Source of the DNA: Gaoshiqia hydrogeniformans
Lineage (GTDB): Bacteria; Bacteroidota; Bacteroidia; Bacteroidales; Prolixibacteraceae
Direction of reading: 5' to 3'
Assembly: GCF_049347105.1 (NCBI RefSeq)
Contig: NZ_CP186334.1
Span: 1-64,000, forward strand
DNA: 64,000 bases
Position 1 is the stretch's first letter; every line of letters begins with the position of its first letter. Shown one piece after another: positions 57,674-64,000 of this stretch. Position numbers and translations under genes: made by a program. The notes under the pieces are model-generated. The model saw only the letters and a program-made list of their open reading frames with translations. It did no database searches and was not told the DNA's origin.

Positions 57674-57747
57674 GGCGAGGTAGCTCAGCTGGTTAGAGCG
57701 CATGATTCATAATCATGAGGTCGGCGGTTCAAGCCCGCCTCTCGCTA
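57674..57747 (+). tRNA. tRNA-Met(CAT), elongator
   Basis: Cloverleaf: acceptor GGCGAGG pairs with TCTCGCT (first pair G-U), anticodon arm CATGA-TTCATAA-TCATG gives CAT, T-arm GGCGG-TTCAAGC-CCGCC, discriminator A, no encoded CCA. The anticodon stem lacks the three G-C pairs of initiator tRNA, so elongator Met is preferred; a lysidine-modified Ile tRNA is possible but less likely. It marks the border of the mobile element downstream. Confidence 0.93.
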
Positions 57748-57752
57748 CTGAT

Positions 57753-57793
57753 AATCAGGCAATTACAGGGAATAGTAATTGTCTGATTTTTTT
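57753..57793 (+). terminator. tRNA-Met terminator
   Basis: AATCAGGCAATTAC (57753-57766) and GTAATTGTCTGATT (57775-57788) pair over 14 positions with one G-U, followed by TTTTT. It starts six bases after the tRNA. Confidence 0.88.
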
Positions 57794-57813
57794 GATACAT
57801 ACCAGATACATAC
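57794..57813. repeat. paired GATACATAC direct repeats
   Basis: GATACATAC occurs at 57794-57802 and 57805-57813, an 11-base spacing equal to one helical turn. The pair lies just outside the tRNA terminator, where an integrase or excisionase binding site of an element end would be expected. Confidence 0.6.
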
Positions 57814-57868
57814 AAATTGCTATTTATTGATCCCAATTCCGGTTTCTGATCAAACATTTGCTATACGT

Positions 57869-58150
57869 CTACCTGCTTCCTTTCATCGCCAGATAAGCCG
57901 ATGATTTCTTGTTTATTTCAGAAACATTAAAACCTCTGTTTTCTTTAAGCCAGTCTTCGATCTCGACACGATCAAAATAAAGATGCTTGGCTTGCTTATA
58001 ATGAGGGATTTTCCCTGACATGGTTAATTTGTAGATGGTGCTTTTGCTTAATGCGGTGAGTGCACATACCTCATCAATGGTAAGAACTTTCTTTTGTGTG
58101 CACAATACCAGGTTTTCCAACCGGTCAAATCTTTTTTCTATTTCTATCAT
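57869..58150 (-). CDS. excisionase-like helix-turn-helix protein
   Basis: From ATG 58150 a 93-residue protein: an N-terminal helix (IEIEKRFDRLENLVL) then a MerR/HTH_17 winged helix KKVLTIDEVCALTALSKSTIYKLTMSGKIPHYKQAKHLYFDRVEIEDWLKEN. This pattern is common in Bacteroidota mobile elements, as excisionase or regulator. An ATG at 58240 would add 30 residues, less likely. It is the element gene nearest to the tRNA. Confidence 0.85.
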   Translation of the reverse strand: MIEIEKRFDRLENLVLCTQKKVLTIDEVCALTALSKSTIYKLTMSGKIPHYKQAKHLYFDRVEIEDWLKENRGFNVSEINKKSSAYLAMKGSR

Positions 58151-58252
58151 TTTGTTGCTTGATTTTAAATTATTGAATAAAAGAGAATGGTTTATCCCGT
58201 CATCGTTCAGCAGACCGTCTTTTAAATATGCATGCTTCAAATGATTTTCATT

Positions 58253-58603
58253 TTAGCGACAGACCTTATGTCCATTCGCCAGATTCTCAGACAATGATGT
58301 TTCAAATGACCGGTATTTCTCCCGGAAAGCCCGGTTAAATGCCAGGAGGTTCTCTGTTAATTTTATCGCATGGATAATGGTGGTTCTGTCGAAGGGGACA
58401 GTGCCAGCTATATCTGGTTCCTGCTGGTTCATTTTCGTTTTGCGGTAATAAAACACGCTGTAGCGGGCTTCAACTACCTCCCTTGCTTTTGTTCTTTGAT
58501 AAAGGCTGTTGACAGGAATATTCCAAGTAGCGGCGGCAGCATTTTCAATTTCCCCAATGGAAAGGACAAGTCCGGGAAAAATGTAAGGGTTCTTGTTTCC
58601 CAT
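58253..58603 (-). CDS. free-standing DnaA domain IV-like protein
   Basis: A 116-residue protein whose core resembles the DNA-binding domain IV of DnaA and no other part of it. IENAAAATWNIPVNSLYQR corresponds to the first helices, AREVVEARYSVFYYR to the RSRSVARPRQMAMAL helix and PFDRTTIIHAIKLTENL to the DnaA-box reading motif GRDHTTVLHACRKI. The central His of DHTT is Arg here. No AAA+ domain is present. It may bind DnaA boxes on the element or the host origin; this is inference. Located between the HTH and relaxase genes. Confidence 0.8.
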   Translation of the reverse strand: MGNKNPYIFPGLVLSIGEIENAAAATWNIPVNSLYQRTKAREVVEARYSVFYYRKTKMNQQEPDIAGTVPFDRTTIIHAIKLTENLLAFNRAFREKYRSFETSLSENLANGHKVCR

Positions 58604-58884
58604 CTTAAATCGGTTTTAGCTTTTAAAAATTCATCAGAAAATAAAAAAGACCACGGTTGCTGCGGCCTTTGATCAGAGAAGGGGCAATTATGATCCCTTG
58701 ATTGTGGTAAGAAATATAACAATGTAACAAGCTATCTTTAGAACAACATAACATGTTAACTTTCAAACATTATCCCAACGGAACAATGTAGCAGTCTATC
58801 ATGTCATCAATGGAATAAGTTATAATGAGATCAGCAGTATAAAGAGCTTTCTGAAAACTACCTTCATTCGTATCATGTTTCATT

Positions 58885-60294
58885 CTACAGGTTCTCTCTT
58901 TTCTTTTTCCGGCGTTCTTTCCCGTACACCCTTTCATCATCAACGTCATTGGTGAAAATATTCAGATGATTTCTTTTGTTGTCTTCCAAATGATGATACA
59001 CTGGTTCATCTATCTTGTAGTCATTCAGTTCTCTGATATGTCTGGGCGGGAGCACGTCATCTGCAGGAAGAATATATTGGGAGCCAGTGTCCAGCAGATA
59101 CCATTTCCCCGATTCTTTTATCGGAAAAATATTCAATCGGGCAAGATCTGTCAGGGGACGATGTTTCAGAAAATAGTCGAAGATTTTTCTGTAGTCATCC
59201 CTGGTTTGGACGTTCAGTTGTTTGCTGCCTTTCTGTATTTTCCTGGCAGAAATCTTATACAATCGTGCAAGCAAGCTGGCATGCTCCGGAGTTTCTATAT
59301 TATAATGCCGGATCAGATTTGCTATTTCGATGTCTTTTGAAGTTTTGCGAGGTTCGGCTTTCAGGTCAACCAATTCACTTAGTTTCATCAGTTCGCTTCC
59401 CTTAATAACCGTTCTGTTTTTATGGTCTATCATGGTATAGCCGTAAGGAATATGATTTCTTTTGAAATGAAAGATAAATTCAAGGCCGAATTTTTCGTGC
59501 AGCAAGTCGGTTAAATCCGATTGATAAGCACTCAGTTTTCCATCCTGGTTTCCAGGTAACTTCTGAAATACACCAACCAAGGAACTATCTGTTTCGGTTT
59601 TGTACTTGTGAACGATCTGTCTTAACTGTGCCAATCGTTTGTTGTCTTTCCGGTATGATCCGGCCATTGTATTCAGCTTATCCAAAGAATAGGTTTTAAT
59701 CATCTCTCCCGATTTCCATACGGTGAGATTTCCATCTTTTTCCTGAATGCTAAAATTCATCTTTTCAAACAACATCTTAAACTGAGCCAGGGTGGAAAAG
59801 GAATAGGATTCAATGTTTTTGATGGAGTTCGCCTGTTTTTGATGGATATCCTGCTTTAAGATTTCATCCAGGTACCGGATAGCCCGCGGACGGTCAAAAC
59901 GGTCATCCACTTTTTTACCATCTTTTGTGACCCGGGTGGAAACGATATGTACATGGTTGTTTTCGGTGTCCGAATGGAAAACCACAATATAGGGGTTCTC
60001 TCCGTAGCCCATCTTAGAGAGCCAGCTTTCAGCAAGGTTTGCCAACTGTTCTTTATTATATTCGCGCCCTTTACAAGAAATGATGGCATGAAACTGCGGC
60101 GACTTCACTCTCTTGTTGGCGGCAGAAAAAGCTTTCAGGTAATTTTTCACTTCCTCCGGTGTAAGCTCAAGCACATTGCCCAGTATCCCGAAGTTTTTAA
60201 TCCGCATCAGCTCCCCCGTCTGGCGGTCCATCTTATTGGTGTTGTACCGGACGGCATTAAAAGTGGCGGTTTTTGATAATATCTTAACGATCAT
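58885..60294 (-). CDS. MOBP-type relaxase
   Basis: Mobilization nuclease that nicks oriT and leads the strand during transfer, 469 residues. The relaxase domain covers about 1-200: candidate catalytic Tyr17 in VRYNTNK, His69 in QFHAIISCKG, and the metal motif ENNHVHIVSTRV with His107, His114 and His116. The remaining 270 residues are helical and species-specific. It is six bases downstream of the mobC-like gene. No type IV secretion genes are in view, so transfer would depend on a helper. Confidence 0.92.
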   Translation of the reverse strand: MIVKILSKTATFNAVRYNTNKMDRQTGELMRIKNFGILGNVLELTPEEVKNYLKAFSAANKRVKSPQFHAIISCKGREYNKEQLANLAESWLSKMGYGENPYIVVFHSDTENNHVHIVSTRVTKDGKKVDDRFDRPRAIRYLDEILKQDIHQKQANSIKNIESYSFSTLAQFKMLFEKMNFSIQEKDGNLTVWKSGEMIKTYSLDKLNTMAGSYRKDNKRLAQLRQIVHKYKTETDSSLVGVFQKLPGNQDGKLSAYQSDLTDLLHEKFGLEFIFHFKRNHIPYGYTMIDHKNRTVIKGSELMKLSELVDLKAEPRKTSKDIEIANLIRHYNIETPEHASLLARLYKISARKIQKGSKQLNVQTRDDYRKIFDYFLKHRPLTDLARLNIFPIKESGKWYLLDTGSQYILPADDVLPPRHIRELNDYKIDEPVYHHLEDNKRNHLNIFTNDVDDERVYGKERRKKKRENL

Positions 60295-60300
60295 TGCTCT

Positions 60301-60699
60301 TTATTTGCTCATCATTCGGATCAGTTTTCGGAATGCGACCCGCACTTCATCCTGTTTTTGTATGTACGAAGCAAGGATGGCGTGCAGCTTATCCGCAATT
60401 TCAGGTTTTAGCTTGCCCGCTTTATTCATCGTGTTGGCATATCTGGCCAGTTGGTTGATGTTGTTACCGGTTCTGGCAAGCTCCAGGTTCAACCGGTGCA
60501 GTTCCTTCAGCAGTTCAATATGATTAAAAGTGATTTTCTGACCCAGACTTCTTCTTAATACATAGGCGGTCATACTCAAACCGTAAGTTTTGGCTAGCCG
60601 GATAATTTCTTCCTTTTCCCGGGGCAGGCATCTTACTTTTATCTCAGATGTTTTATTTTCCTCCGACTTATTCCGGGGCCTTCCTGAAATTCCAGTCAT
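60301..60699 (-). CDS. MobC-like relaxosome accessory protein
   Basis: A 132-residue protein with a ribbon-helix-helix N-terminal part (EIKVRCLPREKEEIIRLAKTYGLSMTAYVLRRSLG) and a MobC helical C-terminal part with the signature LELARTGNNINQLARYANTMNKAG. MobC proteins bind oriT and melt DNA for the relaxase. It lies directly upstream of the relaxase gene and directly downstream of the hairpin-rich candidate oriT. Confidence 0.9.
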   Translation of the reverse strand: MTGISGRPRNKSEENKTSEIKVRCLPREKEEIIRLAKTYGLSMTAYVLRRSLGQKITFNHIELLKELHRLNLELARTGNNINQLARYANTMNKAGKLKPEIADKLHAILASYIQKQDEVRVAFRKLIRMMSK

Positions 60700-60901
60700 A
60701 AGATGTTTCTGTTAAATGATTGAGTCGCGAAATCATTGATCCCCAAAGTTATTTGGGCAAGGGTTTTTGTGGGAACAAAAACATATCTTGCAACGGAAAA
60801 AACGGAAGCCCGTTTTTCCTGGCCGGCGAACGAAAAAGATGAAAATCGCGATACAATGTGATAACACGGACCATCTGTAACATCCTGACAATACACCCCA
60901 G
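60700..60901. other. candidate oriT with four hairpins
   Basis: This 202-bp gap has four perfect or near-perfect inverted repeats: AATGATT/AATCATT (60715-60737), CCCAAA/TTTGGG (60742-60757), GTTTTTGT/ACAAAAAC (60763-60782) and GGAAAAAACGG/CCCGTTTTTCC (60795-60819). At 60890-60897 the plus strand reads ACATCCTGA, close to the ATCCTG nick core of IncP-type origins. Position next to mobC and the relaxase supports an oriT; the nick site is not proven. Some hairpins may also terminate the primase transcript. Confidence 0.5.
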
Positions 60902-61810
60902 TTATCGGCTGTACCTGATGTTGGAGGTGTTGATGTCCGCCATGACCTTTTCATTATAATCACCATATTCAGAATAAAGATGCCTCTTGTCAACAGCAGT
61001 CGGTATCTCCTCCATAAAACGTTTGGTAAATTTATCGCCGCCTTCTCCATTATCAAGAAAAAGGTTGGCTTCGACAGGCTGGTAGTCCAACAGGTATTGG
61101 ATGCCTTTCCGGTAGAGTCCAAGAGAATTGAGGACAAAGTTGGTGTCATGCAAAGAAACTGCCTTTTCTTTTAGCGCGCTCAGGAAATTCAACATACCTT
61201 CAAACAGGTTGACCTTTCCGGTGTGGCCTTTCATAACCAGCACGTCTTTCCGATTGATGCAGATCTTCGCGTATTTTGAACGCACATCGTAACCGCCCGA
61301 TTCGTTTTTCCAACCGGCGCCGAAATAACGCCTTCTTTCCCCTTCAGCATTGATGTATTCGTAATAAATTTCCTTAATCCTTCCGCTTTTTATGGCTTCT
61401 TCGTAAATGCCTCTTTCCTGCAAATAGGAAGCGATGGCCATATTGCTTCCCAGGGGCTTTAGTTTCTGGATGATGTGCTTTGGGCGATATTCAGGATAAT
61501 CCGACCGGTTTTTATGTGTCATCAATGGCTCCGGATTGCTGCCGTCGAAGAGGTTGTTGATCCGGCTTAGCGCGTCTTTCACAGTTGTTTGGTATAAAAG
61601 TGTTGCGAGATCAATAATATTGCCTCCCCGCGCGTCGCCATGATCGTACCAAAATCCCTTTTCGTCACTGACCGTAAGGGAAGGATGTGTATCATTCCGG
61701 TAGGGCGAACGATATACAAGTTCTCTTCCCGACCTTCGCACCGGCATAAAACCTTCCCGTTTCAAAAATTCCGAGATTGGGACTTTCCGTTTAATATCTG
61801 CAATGTTCAT
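60902..61810 (-). CDS. Toprim-domain DNA primase
   Basis: From ATG 61810 a 302-residue protein. The N-terminal region (YRSPYRNDTHPSLTVSDEKGFWYDHGDARGGNIIDLATL) aligns with the CHC2 zinc finger of DnaG, but the cysteines are replaced. The Toprim domain follows at about 200-290 with NLFEGMLNFLSAL (Glu) and LFLDNGEGGDKFT (Asp-x-Asp-like). Small primases of this kind prime lagging-strand or transferred-strand synthesis on Bacteroidota mobilizable elements. A longer frame up to 61930 exists but would run into the origin region. Confidence 0.87.
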   Translation of the reverse strand: MNIADIKRKVPISEFLKREGFMPVRRSGRELVYRSPYRNDTHPSLTVSDEKGFWYDHGDARGGNIIDLATLLYQTTVKDALSRINNLFDGSNPEPLMTHKNRSDYPEYRPKHIIQKLKPLGSNMAIASYLQERGIYEEAIKSGRIKEIYYEYINAEGERRRYFGAGWKNESGGYDVRSKYAKICINRKDVLVMKGHTGKVNLFEGMLNFLSALKEKAVSLHDTNFVLNSLGLYRKGIQYLLDYQPVEANLFLDNGEGGDKFTKRFMEEIPTAVDKRHLYSEYGDYNEKVMADINTSNIRYSR

Positions 61811-61901
61811 GATTTTCTTTTTTAGTTCGCTTAAAAAAAATGGGCTGGGGCATTTAAATCTGGCGGGTATCTTATTTAAAAGGATATACTCTATATATTT
61901 C

Positions 61902-62130
61902 ATCGAACTTCCCGACAGCGACTTCTTCATTTGGCTGATTATCAGCAGTGCGCTTACTTTGTTTCATCGAAAAGTTCGACAGTATCGAAAAGTTCGACAG
62001 GGGTATCGAAATAGCCGACACCATTATCGGTAAGTTCGACAGTGGTATCGAAACGTTCGACAGCAATATCGAAAAGGGTGACAGTGGTATCGAAATAGCC
62101 GACAGTCCTATCGAAAAGTCCGACAGGGTC
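61902..62130. other. iteron array, candidate replication origin
   Basis: Eight direct repeats begin at 61966 (18 bases), 61984, 62005, 62026, 62047, 62068, 62089 and 62110, an exact 21-base step from the second on. Consensus: ATCGAAAAGTTCGACAG plus four variable bases; the best copies hold the dyad TCGAA-N3-TTCGA. A separate copy (ATCGAACTTCCCGACAG) lies at 61902. The array ends at the rep stop codon; AT-rich DNA lies at 61843-61900, and TTCTCCACA (62133-62141) differs from a DnaA box at one base. Copy-control iterons downstream of an initiator gene are known from F and P1. A partition site is the alternative. Confidence 0.75.
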
Positions 62131-63244
62131 ACTTCTCCACAAAGCCGCTTTTTACTATATTATAAGCTTCCATCTCATTCAGATGAATCTGAAAGGACTT
62201 GAGATAGGCCGATTTGAGGATCTGAACTTTGTTCGCCGTATCAGCTGTTGAAGTCAGCCAGGATTGAAACGGCTCCCTCTGTCCTTTATGCCGGCTGGGA
62301 AGATGTGCATATTTATAGTTGAAAAATGTCTTGAGGTCATTCATCAGCGAATAGAAAAAATTGTGCTCATTTATCAGAAGGTTCTTGGAAGCTGTTTCCT
62401 GAAAGACAAATTCGACGTGGTATTTATGATTTGCACCGCTTCTGACAAACCGGAATTCGAACGGGAAACGGGCCTTTTCTTTGAGGTGATTCAAAAGATG
62501 AAGAATGGCTTCTTTCAGGTGGAAAGGTTCTTTATTCATATTGACATTTCCCTGTTTCGCTAGTATATCAAGGGAGACGGTGGTTTTCTTCATCCCCTGC
62601 GAAAAGAGCAGGTGCCGAAGGATTGACAAATAAATCACCAACGACTGCCTGTTTTCTTTGCCTCTGCCTTTACCTGCTAATTTATAAGCATCGATATCGA
62701 TGGTATAATAGCGTTTGATAAAACCTTCCAGAATCTCCGGACTGATGCGGACATCGTATATTTTGACTTCGTTACTTCTTCTTGAAAAGTTTAATCTGAC
62801 ATCACTAATGATCCTGATTGATTCAAGCCTGATCACCTTATCATCAGCTTTGGTTTCATATACATCTTTGAAGATCAGATTCCTTTGCATCATGGTTATC
62901 AGCGCGTAATCGAAGACGGTTTCAAACTTAAAACCATCAATTTCCGGAGCTTTTCTTTTTTGATCCCGAAACAGGAGGTGCTTAATTGCCAAATCCTGTC
63001 TGTTCCGCCCGGTTGCCTGGCAGAAATCCTTCAGCGTAAAACGGGTGTACCCGAAAAGATCTGTTTTGATTCGTTGGGAGATGAAAACGATAAAATCAAG
63101 CGCAATTCCCGAGCAGTCATCAAAACTGCTTCTGATATCAGATAAATTCTCAGCAATAGCCCGGTCCAGCCGCCCTAAATTTGAAAGGCTTTGATTTAGC
63201 CTGTGGGAGGAATTCAACAGCGAAGGGCTAGCGTTTAAATCCAT
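62129..63244 (-). CDS. replication-initiator-like protein
   Basis: From ATG 63244 a 371-residue protein with the general make-up of Rep_3/RepB-type winged-helix initiators: two helical, basic DNA-binding halves (FTLKDFCQATGRNRQDLAIKHLLF; NRQSLVIYLSILRHLLFSQGMKKTTVSLDILAKQGNVN) joined by beta strands (KIYDVRISPEILEGFIKRYYTIDI). Motif identity to characterised initiators is weak, so the call leans on the iteron array that starts at its stop codon and on the primase and relaxase neighbours. The start overlaps the upstream gene by 17 bases; starts at 63262 and 63316 are possible. Confidence 0.65.
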   Translation of the reverse strand: MDLNASPSLLNSSHRLNQSLSNLGRLDRAIAENLSDIRSSFDDCSGIALDFIVFISQRIKTDLFGYTRFTLKDFCQATGRNRQDLAIKHLLFRDQKRKAPEIDGFKFETVFDYALITMMQRNLIFKDVYETKADDKVIRLESIRIISDVRLNFSRRSNEVKIYDVRISPEILEGFIKRYYTIDIDAYKLAGKGRGKENRQSLVIYLSILRHLLFSQGMKKTTVSLDILAKQGNVNMNKEPFHLKEAILHLLNHLKEKARFPFEFRFVRSGANHKYHVEFVFQETASKNLLINEHNFFYSLMNDLKTFFNYKYAHLPSRHKGQREPFQSWLTSTADTANKVQILKSAYLKSFQIHLNEMEAYNIVKSGFVEK

Positions 63245-63722
63245 ACGTTTCACGCGAATAGTCATTGGCTGGATTGATTGTTGCTTTAACAGCTTTAACG
63301 ACATCAATTGCGGCAACCACTTCTTTCAAATCATCGGCAATATAGTCATACAGATTGTACATTAATTCCGGCTCTTGTTTCACCGGAGAATATACAACGA
63401 CATGCTTCCCTGCCCCTTTCATCCAACCCGCTTCGCTGTTTGCCGAGCGGCCACACGGGAGGACCAAAACACAGGCATCGGCCCACTGCATACCGCTAAA
63501 ATCGGAATTGAACCCGGACCGGGCTGTCGGGCTTTGCAATGCCTTTCGGTATTCCTGCGTTGACCAGCCCTTCCAGTTGGAATCAATATCTGACCATTTG
63601 AATGCCGTTCCTCCCGGAGGGTTTCTGAAATCATAAACCGCGTGACCATGTTCCCGCAAAAAGGAAACAACACCCGGCTGAAAGTCATTCCTCCAACTGC
63701 TTGCAACATATATCTTTGCCAT
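63228..63722 (-). CDS. nucleoside 2-deoxyribosyltransferase-like protein
   Basis: A 164-residue protein with the fold features of nucleoside 2-deoxyribosyltransferases: N-terminal KIYVASSWRND, a middle DFSGMQWADACVLVLPCGRSANSEAGWMKGAGKHVVVYSP where Glu97 sits at the place of the family nucleophile. These enzymes exchange bases between deoxynucleosides, and relatives cleave nucleotides or NAD-like molecules. Substrate is unknown. It is upstream of, and overlaps, the rep gene, so it is probably cotranscribed; a role in defence or in nucleotide supply for the element is speculation. Confidence 0.75.
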   Translation of the reverse strand: MAKIYVASSWRNDFQPGVVSFLREHGHAVYDFRNPPGGTAFKWSDIDSNWKGWSTQEYRKALQSPTARSGFNSDFSGMQWADACVLVLPCGRSANSEAGWMKGAGKHVVVYSPVKQEPELMYNLYDYIADDLKEVVAAIDVVKAVKATINPANDYSRETYGFKR

Positions 63723-63766
63723 GGTTGTTTTTGTTAGGTATCCTAAGATTATTTCTTTTGTAAGAT

Positions 63767-63808
63767 AAAACCAAGCCTCTGATAATCCGATACCAAAGAC
63801 TTGGTTTT
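63767..63808 (-). terminator. hairpin before the deoxyribosyltransferase gene
   Basis: AAAACCAAG (63767-63775) and CTTGGTTTT (63800-63808) are perfect inverted repeats, extended inward by imperfect pairing. Read on the minus strand it ends in a short T-run, fitting a terminator for a gene beyond the window, about 45 bases before the start at 63722. Confidence 0.6.
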
Positions 63809-63811
63809 CAT

Positions 63812-64000
63812 ATGGGTTTCAACAGTAGCTGGCATTAATATTAAAAACCAGCTACCTTAAAAATTGATTTACTTTCTGTCAGGCTACTCACGTCTATCTG
63901 TACAGATAGGGCACTCATTCTGTTTTCCCGAAACTGAAAGGTGCTTTCCTGCATCTCAGCTACTCCCGATGTAGTTCTCCCTCAACAGTGAGCATCAGGC
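63812..64000 (-). other. unassigned palindrome-rich element DNA
   Basis: No gene is recognised. It contains GTAGCTGG/CCAGCTAC (63825-63855), the 16-bp perfect palindrome CTATCTGTACAGATAG (63894-63909), and on the minus strand an ATG frame of 37 codons (about 63841-63954, MQESTFQFREN... to ...SIFKVAGF) of uncertain reality. Another frame holds NECPIC, but with stop codons near it. A structured RNA or a decayed gene end is possible. Confidence 0.4.

Noticed and set aside
57674..57747. Initiator tRNA-fMet
   Set aside because: The anticodon stem CATGA/TCATG lacks the three consecutive G-C pairs of initiator tRNA.
61966..62130. CRISPR-like array
   Set aside because: The units are contiguous 21-base repeats with only four variable bases between cores; there are no spacers of normal length and no cas genes.
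61872..62202. Heptad-repeat proteins encoded across the iterons on both strands
   Set aside because: A 21-base period keeps frames open on both strands automatically. Both frames overlap the rep gene or origin and have no credible start context.
63870..63960. Zinc-finger protein fragment (NECPIC) on the minus strand
   Set aside because: The frame has stop codons on both sides within about 30 codons and only one Cys-x2-Cys pair.

Overview
The window is chromosomal DNA of a member of the Bacteroidota, most likely an environmental Bacteroidales/Marinilabiliales-type organism. The reasons are the promoters of the form TTTG-N19/20-TAnnTTTG, the weak Shine-Dalgarno signals, the families present (DUF4494, DUF4266, DUF3570, DUF5522, DUF4870, split PntA, LytS/LytTR pairs) and an ACAD-EtfA-EtfB cluster. 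Placement below phylum is inference; the 16S gene in the window could settle it.

Layout. 1-6000: a complete rRNA operon on the minus strand (16S, tRNA-Ile, tRNA-Ala, 23S, 5S, terminator), preceded by three tandem promoter-like sites. 6239-14151: a coiled-coil membrane protein, an etfB-etfA-acyl-CoA dehydrogenase operon, a GH51 arabinofuranosidase, a small membrane protein and an EamA transporter. 14466-25182: a complete histidine pathway on the plus strand (hisG, D, C, B, H, A, F, IE), headed by a promoter, a 20-residue His-containing leader peptide and a terminator/antiterminator pair, that is, a classical attenuator. Four genes with no histidine function interrupt it: purU and a TlpA-like thioredoxin between hisB and hisH, a four-helix-bundle (S23-type) gene between hisH and hisA, and a DUF1016/YhcG nuclease whose 3' end overlaps hisIE.

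25402-43105: a secreted hydrolase, typA/bipA, an unknown protein, a DUF4494 protein, a three-gene proton-translocating transhydrogenase (pnt) operon, an outer-membrane barrel, a GH20-type hydrolase, DUF1697, SDR and GNAT genes, SIMPL and TPR proteins, hisS, DUF4870 and MgtC/DUF4010 membrane proteins. Spacers at 35185-35703 and 43215-43575 hold related dispersed repeats and one 136-bp element with 21-bp terminal inverted repeats.

43582-50759: a minus-strand TolC/HlyD/ABC-ATPase/MacB-type permease efflux operon that continues into a ferric-reductase-like haem membrane protein and a LytS/LytTR two-component pair. 50966-54021: a thioredoxin, ApbE flavin transferase, DUF4266 lipoprotein and DUF3570 barrel cluster, probably an extracytoplasmic flavinylation module. 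54098-57540: DUF5522, ribBA, an LptF/G-type permease and a START-like protein.

57674-64000: a tRNA-Met gene followed by one end of a mobilizable element that runs past the window: excisionase-like HTH, a free-standing DnaA domain-IV-like protein, relaxase, MobC, a hairpin-rich candidate oriT, a Toprim primase, a 21-bp iteron array with a flanking DnaA-box-like site, a replication-initiator-like protein and a nucleoside-deoxyribosyltransferase-like protein. The combination of its own initiator, iterons, primase and DnaA-type DNA-binding module suggests an integrated plasmid-like replicon. No integrase or distal attachment site is visible, so integration at the tRNA gene is inferred.
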